Notes: generated from the sequence alone by a model not told the origin. A stretch of 60,275 bases of DNA from JBJMQS01 sp045802605 (GCA_045802605.1 JBJMQS010000046.1:1-60275); one strand, 5' to 3'; positions 16,627 to 25,695 are shown, counted from the first letter of the stretch. Numbers and translations: made by a program.

Positions 16627-17727
16627 CTACAGTTCGCAGCTGACCAGCACCAAGCCTGTAGCCGCTTTATTGCCAATGAAGGTGTCAGTGCCGCTGCCAC
16701 CGTTGATCAGAAGTGAAGTGAAACTCGCGGCATTGTTCAGATTGACGGTATCGGCGCCGCTTCCCATTGAGACGACCGCATTGGTCAAGAACTTCGCGGC
16801 CGCCCCGATCACCAGCGAATCATTACCGGCGCCACCATAGATGTAAACGCGGCCACCGACGGTCGAGGAAACATCGATTGAATCGTCACCGTCGCCGCCA
16901 TCGATGTAGAGGCTGTTCGTCACGGCGCCGCTGATGGAGATCGAGTCATCGCCGCCGTAGCCAACGATCGTTGCACCTCTGCCGACGTTGTTACCCAGTG
17001 TCACCGTGTCTGCCAAGTCGCTGCCGTAGAAGGAGACGCTGCCATCCACGGTTCCCGAGACGTCGAGCGAAGTGCCGGCCGTGCTCGCGCCAAAGAAGTA
17101 GAGCGAGTGCACGAAGAGATTGCCCGTGACGGTGCCGGAAATGTCAATTGCGTTGCCGGTCGTGCCGCCCCGCACGTAGAAGTTGCGGGTCGAAGCGCCG
17201 GCCTCCAGCGTAACATCATTCACGTAAAACGCCGAGAAATCTTTGGAGAGGGTTGTGCCGTTCTTGAGGGTGACGGTATCGCTTCCGCCCGTCAGTGAGA
17301 CGTCGGCATATTGAAGTGTCAGAGCCGAAATACCATCGCCAAGGGTCACAGAATCATCGTCGTTACTCGCGCCGATTGAGACTCGCGTCGCCGCCCCGTT
17401 AATAACGCTGAGGTTATTGGCCCCTGCGCCGAGAGCGGCGACGATGTAGCCAGGGAGGGTTTTGCCGCCCAAGTCGATGGCAACGGTGTCGGCGGACGTG
17501 CCCAAAGACAGTCGCAGATTGTTGACGCCGGTAAATGGACTGCCAGTGACCGGCGTTACGCCATCGAACACCTGGATTTTGCCGGCTGTTGTCGAATCCT
17601 GGACGATCGAGAGCGTAGCTGCCGGAGTGCCGCTGATGGTCAATGTGCCAAGGGCAAGCCTGGCTGTGACGGCGGGGCACCAGCGATTTTCCAATTGTTC
17701 GAGCCGGAAGAGCGAGCGGCGTGTCAT
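16627..17727 (-). CDS. Secreted calcium-binding-like beta-repeat protein with planctomycete N-terminal motif
   Basis: A 366-aa protein. The N-terminus MTRRSLFRLEQLENRWCPA contains the LExLExRxxPA motif that opens many exported planctomycete proteins. The rest is Gly/Asp/Ser/Thr-rich beta-repeats, including RTX-like GGDGDDSI, GGAGNDSL, GYGGDDSI and GGSGTDTF, which in RTX proteins bind calcium. It probably forms a beta-helix outside the cell. No enzyme domain is visible and no type I secretion genes are nearby. ATG at 17727 is used because the motif then sits at residue 9; the upstream ATG at 17757 adds ten unusual residues. Confidence 0.75.
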   Translation of the reverse strand: MTRRSLFRLEQLENRWCPAVTARLALGTLTISGTPAATLSIVQDSTTAGKIQVFDGVTPVTGSPFTGVNNLRLSLGTSADTVAIDLGGKTLPGYIVAALGAGANNLSVINGAATRVSIGASNDDDSVTLGDGISALTLQYADVSLTGGSDTVTLKNGTTLSKDFSAFYVNDVTLEAGASTRNFYVRGGTTGNAIDISGTVTGNLFVHSLYFFGASTAGTSLDVSGTVDGSVSFYGSDLADTVTLGNNVGRGATIVGYGGDDSISISGAVTNSLYIDGGDGDDSIDVSSTVGGRVYIYGGAGNDSLVIGAAAKFLTNAVVSMGSGADTVNLNNAASFTSLLINGGSGTDTFIGNKAATGLVLVSCEL

Positions 17728-17887
17728 TGAAGGACCCCAAACGAGGGTGTGGGCCAAAGGGTGTATGTAAATTATGCGTGAGCCGTCGCCGTACGCTTGC
17801 GTCCGCAGCCAATGACCCGACGTGATTTTCCGTTGCTCCTACGGAGATTCGGCAGACCTTCACATGCGATGGGAATTTGAGCGTGCT

Positions 17888-18706
17888 TCAAACCTTCTCT
17901 AACCAATGCGCCAGATCGTCCAGAAATGGCGGCCCATCCGGTTCGAACTCCAATGTGTGATGTGCGGATGGATACTCGATGACGTCGGTTGGGCCGCGGA
18001 AGCGCGAGACATAGTCGCGCGTTCTGGCATTGTCGATAATTCGGTCATGACCGGCCAATAGAAGTAGGGTTGGGATTTGCACGGCAGCCGGGCACCGCCG
18101 GAGATAAAAGTCGAGCCGCGCACTCTCGAAGAGCAATCGCGCGGTCGCTTCACGCAGCGAAAGTGGATCCTCCGCAATGGAGGCTTGCCGCTTTGGATTG
18201 TCCGTGAACAGGCGCGGCTCATTCAACGGGATGGGAAACGTCTTTATTGGCGCGAAGGGCCGTGAAGCGGCAATGGCGAGTCGAGCGGTCAACGGAGGTC
18301 GGACGCGTGGACAGATACCGGGCCCAATCAGAACCAAACCCTGGCACAAGCCGGGATGCCGTCGCTGAAGAGCCACGGCGAGCTTGCCACCCCACGAGAT
18401 GCCAATCAAAAACCTTGGCTGCGAAAGAGTTGCCATGAATTCCGCGATGTCATCGAGCAACCGACGGAAGCTCGGTGCGTCGCCTCGACCCTCGTCATTG
18501 AGTCCGCTGCCACGGCGGTCAAGCAGCGATACTTGCCGACCGCGCTTGGCCAGGGCCTCGGCACTCTCGAGATACCAACCGCTGTGACTTTGGATCCCAT
18601 GCAACACGATAATCGAGCCACGCGGTGCCCCCGTCGCCTCAAAGCGGCGGTATTTCCAGGCGTAGGCGTCCGATGCTTGGAATTGCTGAATTGCCGGCTC
18701 AACCAA
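17888..18706 (-). CDS. Alpha/beta hydrolase (monoglyceride lipase/S33 type)
   Basis: A 272-aa hydrolase. HGIQSH is the oxyanion loop, GISWGG carries the nucleophile Ser, GHDRIIDN the acid Asp, and AHHTLEFE the His. The layout matches the serine aminopeptidase S33 / monoacylglycerol lipase group. The start is TTG at 18706 with a perfect GGAGG 6 nt upstream, inside the enolase-superfamily gene, whose TGA it overlaps by 8 nt. This coupling argues for a shared operon and pathway. Substrate unknown; cytoplasmic. Confidence 0.88.
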   Translation of the reverse strand: MVEPAIQQFQASDAYAWKYRRFEATGAPRGSIIVLHGIQSHSGWYLESAEALAKRGRQVSLLDRRGSGLNDEGRGDAPSFRRLLDDIAEFMATLSQPRFLIGISWGGKLAVALQRRHPGLCQGLVLIGPGICPRVRPPLTARLAIAASRPFAPIKTFPIPLNEPRLFTDNPKRQASIAEDPLSLREATARLLFESARLDFYLRRCPAAVQIPTLLLLAGHDRIIDNARTRDYVSRFRGPTDVIEYPSAHHTLEFEPDGPPFLDDLAHWLEKV

Positions 18707-19874
18707 AAATCACCTCCCGCCGCCGGGTGGTGCGCTCAATGGCTGATTCATCCACCATGGCTCCGTGACCGGAGCCGCCCAAGGCTGGTGCCCAACCGCC
18801 AAAGCCGAACGTATGGTCATAAAAGGCGAGTGCTTCGGCAACGAGGTGGCGATCGAAAGAGCCTTCGATGGCCACCAGCCCGCGGACGCTGGTGGCGAAG
18901 TGGCGACCCGCACACGTCAGGATGGCCGACTCGCCCACCTGACAGCCGAGTTGATAGGCGATGTTGTGGCGTGTTGCAAACTCCGCAAGCCGTAGCGTCG
19001 GAATGAATCCGCCGCTCTTTGACAAGCGCAGATTAAACCGGTCGCACCAGCCACCCGCCACCGCACGCTCGGCATCGACCATCGAACAGAGCGATTCATC
19101 GAGCATGATGGGCGTCTTGATTTGCTTGCGCACGGCTACCAGCGACGGAACATCCTCGTGCCGAACCGGCTGTTCGACACTGTCCAAGGCGAAACGTTCT
19201 AATGCACCGATTCGGCTCGCGGCTTCAGCCGAAGACCACGCTTCATTGGCATCGAGTCGAATACCCATTCGGCGACCCATCAACTGGCGCAACAAACGGA
19301 GGCGGCGAACATCGTCGTATCCTTCAATGCCGACCTTCACTTTGACTTGCCGAAACCCGGTGAGGCGGTAGCCCAGAGCGGCTGCAATGAGTTTGAGTCC
19401 GCGAGAGGAGGTGATGATGCCGCTGTACTGCACCCGAGCTTTGACATCGAATAGGTCTGGCGCGATCAGCTCGGTCGCCGTAGTCAAAGATTCCCCGAAC
19501 GACCGGCCATAGGCATCGAGGATGGCCAATTCCAGTGCGCATCGTGCCGCGTTGCCGCGACACTGCCGGTCATCGCCAGGAATGGATGGCAATGCGAGTT
19601 GCTCGGCCAGTTTCACTGCCGCGGCAAAATCGGAGCAAGGCGGCAGCTTAGACAAGTCGGCTTGCTTGAGCAAGTCAATCGCGGTTTCGGCGGATTCGCC
19701 GGTGACATATTCGCGCGGCACCCCTTCGCCCCAACCGATAGACCCGTCGGAGAGGGTGCAGCGAACGATGATATTATCGGTGGAATTGCGAATGTGCGAG
19801 GCGTGACGAACGGCCCGCCGAAGCGGGATCTCCACGAGATGAACCGACAAACCAACGACCCGAACCGCTCCCAC
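18699..19874 (-). CDS. Enolase-superfamily enzyme (muconate cycloisomerase/dipeptide epimerase-like)
   Basis: A 391-aa enzyme of the muconate lactonising subgroup. The N-terminal capping domain begins near IPLRRAVRHASHIRNSTDN. The barrel shows VKVKVG (catalytic lysine pair), RLDANEAW (metal Asp), EQPV (metal Glu), LDESLCS (metal Asp) and LRLSKSGG (second catalytic Lys). Such enzymes abstract an alpha proton; Ala-Glu dipeptide epimerases and o-succinylbenzoate synthases share these motifs. The start is GTG at 19874. Its end overlaps the hydrolase gene. A dipeptide epimerase plus peptidase-like hydrolase would make sense but is inference. Confidence 0.88.
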   Translation of the reverse strand: MGAVRVVGLSVHLVEIPLRRAVRHASHIRNSTDNIIVRCTLSDGSIGWGEGVPREYVTGESAETAIDLLKQADLSKLPPCSDFAAAVKLAEQLALPSIPGDDRQCRGNAARCALELAILDAYGRSFGESLTTATELIAPDLFDVKARVQYSGIITSSRGLKLIAAALGYRLTGFRQVKVKVGIEGYDDVRRLRLLRQLMGRRMGIRLDANEAWSSAEAASRIGALERFALDSVEQPVRHEDVPSLVAVRKQIKTPIMLDESLCSMVDAERAVAGGWCDRFNLRLSKSGGFIPTLRLAEFATRHNIAYQLGCQVGESAILTCAGRHFATSVRGLVAIEGSFDRHLVAEALAFYDHTFGFGGWAPALGGSGHGAMVDESAIERTTRRREVIFG

Positions 19875-19887
19875 GCCGCGCCCGTCC

Positions 19888-20478
19888 TTAGGCTGCGCTG
19901 GTTTCTACCTCGAGCCGTTCGCGCAGCTTGCGAACTGCCTTGTACTTTTCGTCGCTCACGCGGGCCGGCGTGATCGCTAAACGATCGGCGATCGCAGGAA
20001 CATCGTAACCCTCGGCCCACATCCGGAGCACTTGGCGTTGACGCTCAGTCAACACTTGGGCCGCTGCCAAGGCGATGGCTTCACGATCATCGGCCCGGCG
20101 CTGCTCGACCACGTCGTTACGGTCGGCCACGCCTTCTTCAGGATACATGCTTGCTGTCTTCGAGCGTTGCACGCGTTTTTTCACGCAGTCGATGGCTCGT
20201 AGCAATTCGCGCCGCTCATCGCCTTCCTTACGAAGTGCATCGTCCCAAGCGTCGGGCGATATCCGCTCCAAGAGCCGAACGAAAACCTCCTGGGTGCAGT
20301 CCGACCAAACATCCACCGGCAAGCGCGCGTTGCGCCAACAGGCCGAGCAATAGCGGGTCAAGCCGTTGACGGTGTCGGACGCTGGCGCCGGCAGGGCAGA
20401 AATCGCGCTGCCGACGACGACCGCGAGCAACGTCGCCGCGTGCAGGCTCCGGCGTCGTTTGGGTTCAGGTTGTGCCAT
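19888..20478 (-). CDS. Sigma-70-like factor with N-terminal hydrophobic segment
   Basis: A 196-aa protein. DCTQEVFVRLLERI (about 59-72) resembles sigma region 2, and LTERQRQVLRMWAEGYDVPAIADRLAI (about 144-170) is a sigma region 4 helix-turn-helix. Between residues 12 and 34 is a hydrophobic segment (HAATLLAVVVGSAISALPA) preceded by RRR, which looks like a membrane anchor or signal. The AAGGA ribosome site 8 nt before ATG 20478 supports this start. It probably directs RNA polymerase, perhaps tethered; whether it is truly membrane-bound is unknown. It ends 13 nt before the enolase-superfamily gene. Confidence 0.75.
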   Translation of the reverse strand: MAQPEPKRRRSLHAATLLAVVVGSAISALPAPASDTVNGLTRYCSACWRNARLPVDVWSDCTQEVFVRLLERISPDAWDDALRKEGDERRELLRAIDCVKKRVQRSKTASMYPEEGVADRNDVVEQRRADDREAIALAAAQVLTERQRQVLRMWAEGYDVPAIADRLAITPARVSDEKYKAVRKLRERLEVETSAA

Positions 20479-20488
20479 GGAACGTTCC
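20479..20488. promoter_or_regulatory. 10-bp palindrome overlapping the sigma gene start
   Basis: GGAACGTTCC directly precedes the ATG and overlaps the ribosome site region. It could bind an autoregulator or be chance; one site cannot decide. Confidence 0.2.
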
Positions 20489-20599
20489 TTGGAATCGCGG
20501 TCGGGATATCCAATTTTACCGGACGCGGGAAGTGAGCTTTCTCGCGGCCTACGCCTATTGCCGTAGATCGTGATGTGCCAACGGCTTACGAACCGGAAT

Positions 20600-21259
20600 T
20601 TATCTCGCCGCGGCGGCAGTTGGCTTCAAATGGAGGTGGCGGACGATGGCCGGTGGAACATTCATGAACACCCGCTCGCGGTGAACTTGAAACGACTTGA
20701 TGTACTGATCGACCACCCGGCCCACGCGGTAGAGCCGGGTGCGCTCGCTGCGATTGACGAATGGTTTCTGAATCTGCCGGACAAGGACGTATTCGAAGTA
20801 GGAAAGGGTGCCGCCGGGCTTGAGCAGCCGGCGATAAGCCTGGAATATTCTCTTAACCAATGTGCTGGGGAAACTGTTGAACGGCAGGCCGGAAATGATG
20901 AAGTCATAGACGGCTTCGCCGGGCAAATCTTGCACCGCCGATTCGACTACACGAATCTGTTTGCGGTGCTCGTCGAAAGCCTTTTCCTTGTCGATTCGGC
21001 GACGAAGTTGTTCGACGAATTTGTGGTTCAATTCGACGGCTTCGAGCCGATCGCCATCTCGCAAGCGTCGCGCGATGGCGCGTGTAATCGCTCCTGTGCC
21101 GGGCCCGACCTCCAAGATGTTGGCGGGGCTGCGGTGATGATTCAACGCGGCGACGAGAGCGCGAGCAAGAAACGGGCTCGACGGCAACACCGCTCCCGTG
21201 GTGCGGAAGTGGCGTCGGGTTTCGCGCCAGAAGGTCCCATACTCGGACCAGATGCTCAT
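20600..21259 (-). CDS. Phospholipid N-methyltransferase-like SAM methyltransferase
   Basis: A 219-aa class I methyltransferase. Motif I is LEVGPGTGAITRAI (about 48-61), motif II AVELN, and the catalytic-region ISGLPFNSFPSTL (about 123-135) is characteristic of the phospholipid N-methyltransferase group (COG3963) that makes methylated phosphatidylethanolamine. LLKPGGTLSYFEYV follows the post-motif III pattern. No signal peptide; acts at the inner membrane surface. It is the last gene of a minus-strand run with the phosphatase and TIM-barrel isomerase. A related rRNA-methyltransferase assignment is less likely. Confidence 0.8.
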   Translation of the reverse strand: MSIWSEYGTFWRETRRHFRTTGAVLPSSPFLARALVAALNHHRSPANILEVGPGTGAITRAIARRLRDGDRLEAVELNHKFVEQLRRRIDKEKAFDEHRKQIRVVESAVQDLPGEAVYDFIISGLPFNSFPSTLVKRIFQAYRRLLKPGGTLSYFEYVLVRQIQKPFVNRSERTRLYRVGRVVDQYIKSFQVHRERVFMNVPPAIVRHLHLKPTAAAAR

Positions 21260-21337
21260 CCAGACGTCCCCATCGTGGGAACTTCAAACTCCGTGGGAAG
21301 CATAGCCATTTTTCTTAGTGAAACAACCGCGGCTTGG

Positions 21338-23065
21338 TTAATCCCTTCGTGCATTGGCTTGAATTGCCGAAGGAATGGACGCGTCGAGAAGTGCCGGCGG
21401 TGCAATGCCGGCCGCGTGAGCGAACACCGCGGCAATCGCCTGTGGCGTGACAGCTTCGTCAAATCGCCCACCCTGCACATCTCTGCCGAAAAACAGCAAT
21501 GGGACGTGCGTATCGTATTCATATGGGGAGCCGTGCGTGGTCCCGGTGGTCTCAGATGCAGGCAAGTAAAACGGCTTCAGAACAATAAACAGATCCCCCG
21601 AGCGGCCCGGATGGAAGCTCTTTCTCACCGTTGGAAGATATCGATCGGCAGGCCCGCGGCCGTGTTCGAGCTGGGAACGCGGATAGACTTCGCCTGCCCA
21701 GGGCTGACGCCTCAAGTGTGCGCTCAAGTCTTCGGCAACGATATCGATGTATAATTTTCGCGACGCCAACAGGCGTTCATTGAGATAGACCCATGGAAAA
21801 TTCATATTCTCGATCCACTCTAAACTCTCGCCGCGTTTAGCGAATCGCTGATTCATGTAGTCATCGATGGCATCGCTCATCACTTTGCCCGAGACTCGCC
21901 GGGCATCCAACCCTTTCGCGGTCGAAATCTCAGGGAACGGGCACACTCCGTGGTCGGCGGAAATCGCCAAGAGATATTTGTCGCGACCAATTTGCGCATC
22001 GAGAAACGCGATCAAGTCGGCGACGATCGCGTCGGATCGCAGAGTAACGTCAAACACTTCCTGCGAATCGGGGCCAAACGTGTGGCCAATCGAGTCATTG
22101 CTCGAAAAGCTGACGCTCAGAAAATCAGTCGTCGCGCCTTGGCCCAGTCCCATGGCCCGGATTGAGGTCTTCGCGAAATCTAGCAAAAGGTCATTCGCGA
22201 ACGGTGTTCCGCAGAGTTGCCCGTAGTACTCGCGATCCGGCGAATTCGATTTCAGAACAAATGAATGCGGGAAAGAACGGCGCCCAAGTTTGCGATCAAA
22301 GTCCGGACTCTCCGCCATCACTTCGTCTGGACCGGCGAGGGTGACATAGTCCAGATCGCTTCGGAGCCGATTCCAAGCTTGGCCGAACCAGCGATTGGCA
22401 GGGTTCTTGGAATTGAAAACAGCGACCCAATCGTGGCAACGATCTCGATAATACGTCGAGGTGGCAAAACTCCCGGTCAGCGTATCGAACCAATAGCAGG
22501 CATCTGGATTCTTACCGCCGGGCAAACAGGCCGCGCGATCTTTGAGAGAAAGCGCTACCACTTTGCCAGCGCCGGACTCTTTCAGGGCATCAGCAAACGT
22601 CGGCGCGAGCAGCCGCTCGGGGCTGGCCCCTTGCGTTTCGCCGCGCTCGTCCGGTTTGAGTGGCGGTCGAGGCACCGTCCGCACGGGGCGCTGCCGATTC
22701 GTTGAGGAACACGAAACCACTTTGCCGATGGGCCGTTCGTACCATTCGTTGCCGATGATCCCATGGCGATTGGGCGAGCAGCCCGTGGCCAACGAGGCAT
22801 GTCCCGGGCCGGTCACGGTGCAAGCGTAGGGGTAATTGCAGTTCGTAAACCACGTGCCTTGGTTGCAGACCTTTCGAAAGCCGCCTTCGCCGAATTGGTC
22901 CTGCCAACGCGTCAAATAGTCGGCGCGCATTTGATCGAATACTACGAGCACAATTAATTTTAGCGGCGAAGCGTGCGGTGGCGGTGCCGGACGTGCGCAC
23001 CCAAATACCAAAACAAACAACGTGGATAGTGCGATGAACCGCCGGCGTAATCGAGACAAGGCCAT
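21338..23065 (-). CDS. PafA-like alkaline phosphatase lipoprotein
   Basis: A 575-aa phosphatase of the type I phosphodiesterase fold. The signal ends in a lipobox (VLVFGC, Cys23). The nucleophile is Thr85 in TVTGPGHAS, Asn106 lies in IIGNEWY, and Lys175/Arg177 in SLKDRAA match the PafA phosphate-binding residues that favour phosphate monoesters. Metal residues occur in VVFDQMRADY, SNDSIGHTFGPDS, SADHGV and EYDTHVPLLFFG. It should release phosphate from organic esters in the periplasm. ATG at 23065 is chosen over an upstream TTG. It lies 26 nt after the isomerase gene. Confidence 0.9.
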   Translation of the reverse strand: MALSRLRRRFIALSTLFVLVFGCARPAPPPHASPLKLIVLVVFDQMRADYLTRWQDQFGEGGFRKVCNQGTWFTNCNYPYACTVTGPGHASLATGCSPNRHGIIGNEWYERPIGKVVSCSSTNRQRPVRTVPRPPLKPDERGETQGASPERLLAPTFADALKESGAGKVVALSLKDRAACLPGGKNPDACYWFDTLTGSFATSTYYRDRCHDWVAVFNSKNPANRWFGQAWNRLRSDLDYVTLAGPDEVMAESPDFDRKLGRRSFPHSFVLKSNSPDREYYGQLCGTPFANDLLLDFAKTSIRAMGLGQGATTDFLSVSFSSNDSIGHTFGPDSQEVFDVTLRSDAIVADLIAFLDAQIGRDKYLLAISADHGVCPFPEISTAKGLDARRVSGKVMSDAIDDYMNQRFAKRGESLEWIENMNFPWVYLNERLLASRKLYIDIVAEDLSAHLRRQPWAGEVYPRSQLEHGRGPADRYLPTVRKSFHPGRSGDLFIVLKPFYLPASETTGTTHGSPYEYDTHVPLLFFGRDVQGGRFDEAVTPQAIAAVFAHAAGIAPPALLDASIPSAIQANARRD

Positions 23066-23091
23066 GTCAAAAGGATACCGGCCGAGGCGTT

Positions 23092-23907
23092 TCAAACCAA
23101 CGGTTCGAGAATCCGCTTCACGGCGGCGATCCCCAGTTTTGCGACTTGCTCCGGCTTAGATTGCCAGAAGATATGGTTGTGAAGTTCCAACGAAACAGGC
23201 CCTTCGTAACCCAGCGATTTGAGCTTTTGGCAAAGGGGCACGAGGTGCAGTTCACCATCGCCGGGGAGAATGCGTTCGGCATCACTCGCCAACTCACGCG
23301 GCAATCCAGGGAGATCACAGAGCTGCACGTGAATCAAATTCTGCGGCGTCAGCAGATCGAGGTCCTCGAATTTGCTCGGGCCCTTGTAGTAATGAAACAC
23401 GTCGAGCACTACGCCGACGTTCGGCTCGCCACAGGCCGCTACCACGCGGGCCGCAGTATCAAGCGAAGTACAGACCGACTCGCCGGCCCGAAATTCCAGC
23501 CCCAGCTTCACGTTGAATCCGGCCGCCCATTGGCCCGCCTCTTTCAGGGATTCGATGGTCCTCGTGAAGTCTGTGGAACTCAGTTCCCGATGAAAGTCGG
23601 CCGCCACCAACAGCGTGGGGATGCCCAACGCCTGACATAGTTCCAGACGCTGTTTGAAGTGATCGTAATGGGCTTTGCGGGCATCGCCGCCGGATACGAG
23701 GAGGCCGCCCTGATATGCCGCGGCCGCTATGGCGATTCCGTGATCGCCGAGCATCTTGCGGACGTGAGATACGCTCGATTTCTCGAGGTAATTCTCCAGC
23801 TTGGTCAGCCAAAGCTCGACCGACTTCCATCCCGCGCCGGCCCACGCCGCAACCTCCTCGGAGAACTCCGCGGGCAGGGTACACGACTGGCTAATGCAGG
23901 GTGTCAT
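23092..23907 (-). CDS. Sugar phosphate isomerase/epimerase family TIM barrel
   Basis: A 271-aa AP-endonuclease-2/xylose-isomerase-like barrel. Conserved metal ligands are Glu in LGLEFRAGE, Asp in VVLDVFHYY, His in LIHVQLCD and Glu in VSLELHNH. The family includes sugar isomerases, epimerases and inosose dehydratases, and substrate cannot be assigned from these motifs. Divergent from the plus-strand gene at 24003 across a 95-nt gap that must hold both promoters. The PafA gene follows after 26 nt, so the phosphate released and a sugar product might be linked; that is only inference. Confidence 0.85.
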   Translation of the reverse strand: MTPCISQSCTLPAEFSEEVAAWAGAGWKSVELWLTKLENYLEKSSVSHVRKMLGDHGIAIAAAAYQGGLLVSGGDARKAHYDHFKQRLELCQALGIPTLLVAADFHRELSSTDFTRTIESLKEAGQWAAGFNVKLGLEFRAGESVCTSLDTAARVVAACGEPNVGVVLDVFHYYKGPSKFEDLDLLTPQNLIHVQLCDLPGLPRELASDAERILPGDGELHLVPLCQKLKSLGYEGPVSLELHNHIFWQSKPEQVAKLGIAAVKRILEPLV

Positions 23908-24002
23908 GCGCGAACCTTATGAGAATCCGCTGGGTTAGACCAGTTCCTTCAACTCGTCGATTTTCTTATGATGGCTCCGAGCCACCTATCCGGAGATTCT
24001 CC

Positions 24003-25103
24003 ATGAAACGCCTGATTGTTTCTTTGGTTTTGTTGTCTTCAGCTGCGTTCGCCACACTCGCCGCGGATTCGAAGCCCGCGTCCCGAGAAATGGTGATGGC
24101 CAAGGCGATTAAGTATCTGAAGTCAGCGCAAGAGGCCAATGGGGGCTGGAGCACTCAGCGTAGCCCGGGGATTACCGGCGTGGTCCTGACGGCTCTCTTA
24201 AAATCCGGTGTGCAGCCCGGCGATGAGGTCGCCGAGAAGGGCCTCAAGTTCGTCGAAGGATTGGTCAATGAAAAGGCTGGCCACATCGCGGGCAAGGACC
24301 CGAAGGTCCAACTGCAAAACTACGTAACCAGCGTCAACGTGATGGCACTGGTCGAAGCGAACCGCGACAAGCGGTACCAGGCGGTGATTGGCAACGCAAC
24401 GGAGTTTCTGAAGAACCTGCAATTCGACGAAGGCGAAGGGAAGACGCCAAAGGATGATTTCTACGGCGGTGCCGGCTACGACAGCAAGTCGCGCCCTGAC
24501 CTATCGAACACGCAGTTCTTCCTCGACGCCCTGCAGGCGGCGGGAGTGCCCAAAGACGACCCAGCCGTGAAACGGGCGCTGATCTTTGTGAGCCGTTGCC
24601 AGAACTTCAAGAGCGAGAACAACGATCGGCCGTGGGCTGGCCAGATCAACGACGGCAGCTTTATCTACACGCCGGCCGCAGGCGGCGAGACTAAAGTTGA
24701 TGTCAAAGATGGCTCGAAAGTTGGCTACGGCAGCATGACCTATGCCGGCATCAAAAGCATGATCTACTGTGGTGTGTCTAAAGATGATCCGCGGATTCAA
24801 AAGGCGATGGAGTGGATCAGCAAGCACTACAGCGTTGACGAGAACCCCGGCATGGGCCCGCAGGGGCACCAGGCGCTTTATTACTACTACCACACCATGG
24901 CGAAGTCCCTCGCCACCGCGGGCGTGAACGAGATCACAACGCCTGACGGCAAGAAACACAATTGGCGAAATGATCTGGTCGAAGCGCTCGCCAAGCGGCA
25001 GCGGCCCGATGGGAGTTGGGTCAATGAGGCCGATCGCTGGATGGAAGGCGACCCGAATTTGGTGACGGCGTATGCACTGTTGGCGCTCAGTTATTGCAAG
25101 TAA
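24003..25103 (+). CDS. Secreted protein with prenyltransferase/squalene-oxidase (alpha/alpha-barrel) repeats
   Basis: A 366-aa protein with a clear signal peptide (MKRLIVSLVLLSSAAFATLA) and a GGAG ribosome site 8 nt before ATG 24003. Repeats of the terpene-cyclase fold include AIKYLKSAQEANGGWST, NATEFLKNLQ, ALIFVSRCQ, AMEWISKHYSVDENPGMGPQGHQALYYYYHTMAKSL and AKRQRPDGSWVNEADRW. This fold is common in planctomycetes as exported proteins of unknown function. Cyclase acid motifs such as DXDD are not evident, so an enzymatic role is doubtful. A long palindrome follows its stop. Confidence 0.82.
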   Translation: MKRLIVSLVLLSSAAFATLAADSKPASREMVMAKAIKYLKSAQEANGGWSTQRSPGITGVVLTALLKSGVQPGDEVAEKGLKFVEGLVNEKAGHIAGKDPKVQLQNYVTSVNVMALVEANRDKRYQAVIGNATEFLKNLQFDEGEGKTPKDDFYGGAGYDSKSRPDLSNTQFFLDALQAAGVPKDDPAVKRALIFVSRCQNFKSENNDRPWAGQINDGSFIYTPAAGGETKVDVKDGSKVGYGSMTYAGIKSMIYCGVSKDDPRIQKAMEWISKHYSVDENPGMGPQGHQALYYYYHTMAKSLATAGVNEITTPDGKKHNWRNDLVEALAKRQRPDGSWVNEADRWMEGDPNLVTAYALLALSYCK

Positions 25104-25120
25104 TGCGCAGAAAAAGGAAT

Positions 25121-25210
25121 TTAACCGCGGAGTACGCAGAGAGCGCTGAGAAAGACAGAGAATACTTCTTCTCCGTCTTTCTCAGCGCTCTCTGCGTACT
25201 CTGCGGTTAA
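25121..25210. repeat. 42-bp-arm palindrome between convergent genes
   Basis: Left and right arms pair over 42 bp with two mismatches around the 6-nt loop TACTTC; the unit ACGCAGAGAGCGCTGAGAAAG recalls the CACAGAG family. It fills nearly the whole gap between the terpene-cyclase-fold gene and rpsI and should end both transcripts. Confidence 0.8.
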
Positions 25211-25221
25211 CTCTTAGTTCT

Positions 25222-25695
25222 TTACCGCTTCGAGAATTGGAAGCTCTTGCGAGCACCCTTGCGGCCGTACTTCTTGCGTTCTTTCATGCGGCTATCGCGG
25301 GTGAGGAAACCGGAATCGCGTAAACGCTTGGCCAAGCTACCTTCGCCGGCTGCAGCGGGTGCTTCGCCATTTTCGCTGGTGGCCACCGCTGGTTCGTTCG
25401 TCAATCCAAACATGGTCTTCAAGGCTCGAGCCACGCCTTGCGAGATGGCGCCGGCTTGGCCGGTGATCCCACCGCCGTGAACCGTAGCCACCACATCCAG
25501 GCGGGTACGCATGTCAGCGACTAACAGCGGCCCGAGGATCGCCGCGCGATCTTTCTCTTCGGTGAAGACCTGTTCGAGTGAACGGCCATTGATCTGAATC
25601 AGGCCCGTGCCTTCGGCGAGCCGAATGCGAGCGACCGACGTCTTGCGGCGACCGGTTGCGAGCGTGTAAGTCTTCTTGGCTGCGGCTTGCGCCAT
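25222..25695 (-). CDS. rpsI: 30S ribosomal protein S9
   Basis: A 157-aa S9. The N-terminus has ATGRRKTSVARIRL, the centre VHGGGITGQAGAISQGVARAL, and the C-terminus the basic tail KERKKYGRKGARKSFQFSKR that reaches the P-site tRNA. A stretch of about 22 residues rich in Ala/Glu (98-121, containing TSENGEAPAAAGE) is inserted where most S9 proteins have a short turn, which explains the extra length over the usual 130. It starts 23 nt after rplM ends and must be cotranscribed with it. Confidence 0.96.
   Translation of the reverse strand: MAQAAAKKTYTLATGRRKTSVARIRLAEGTGLIQINGRSLEQVFTEEKDRAAILGPLLVADMRTRLDVVATVHGGGITGQAGAISQGVARALKTMFGLTNEPAVATSENGEAPAAAGEGSLAKRLRDSGFLTRDSRMKERKKYGRKGARKSFQFSKR

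Noticed and set aside
20570..21754. 394-aa plus-strand frame
   Set aside because: Antisense to the methyltransferase and PafA-like genes, with no recognisable motif.
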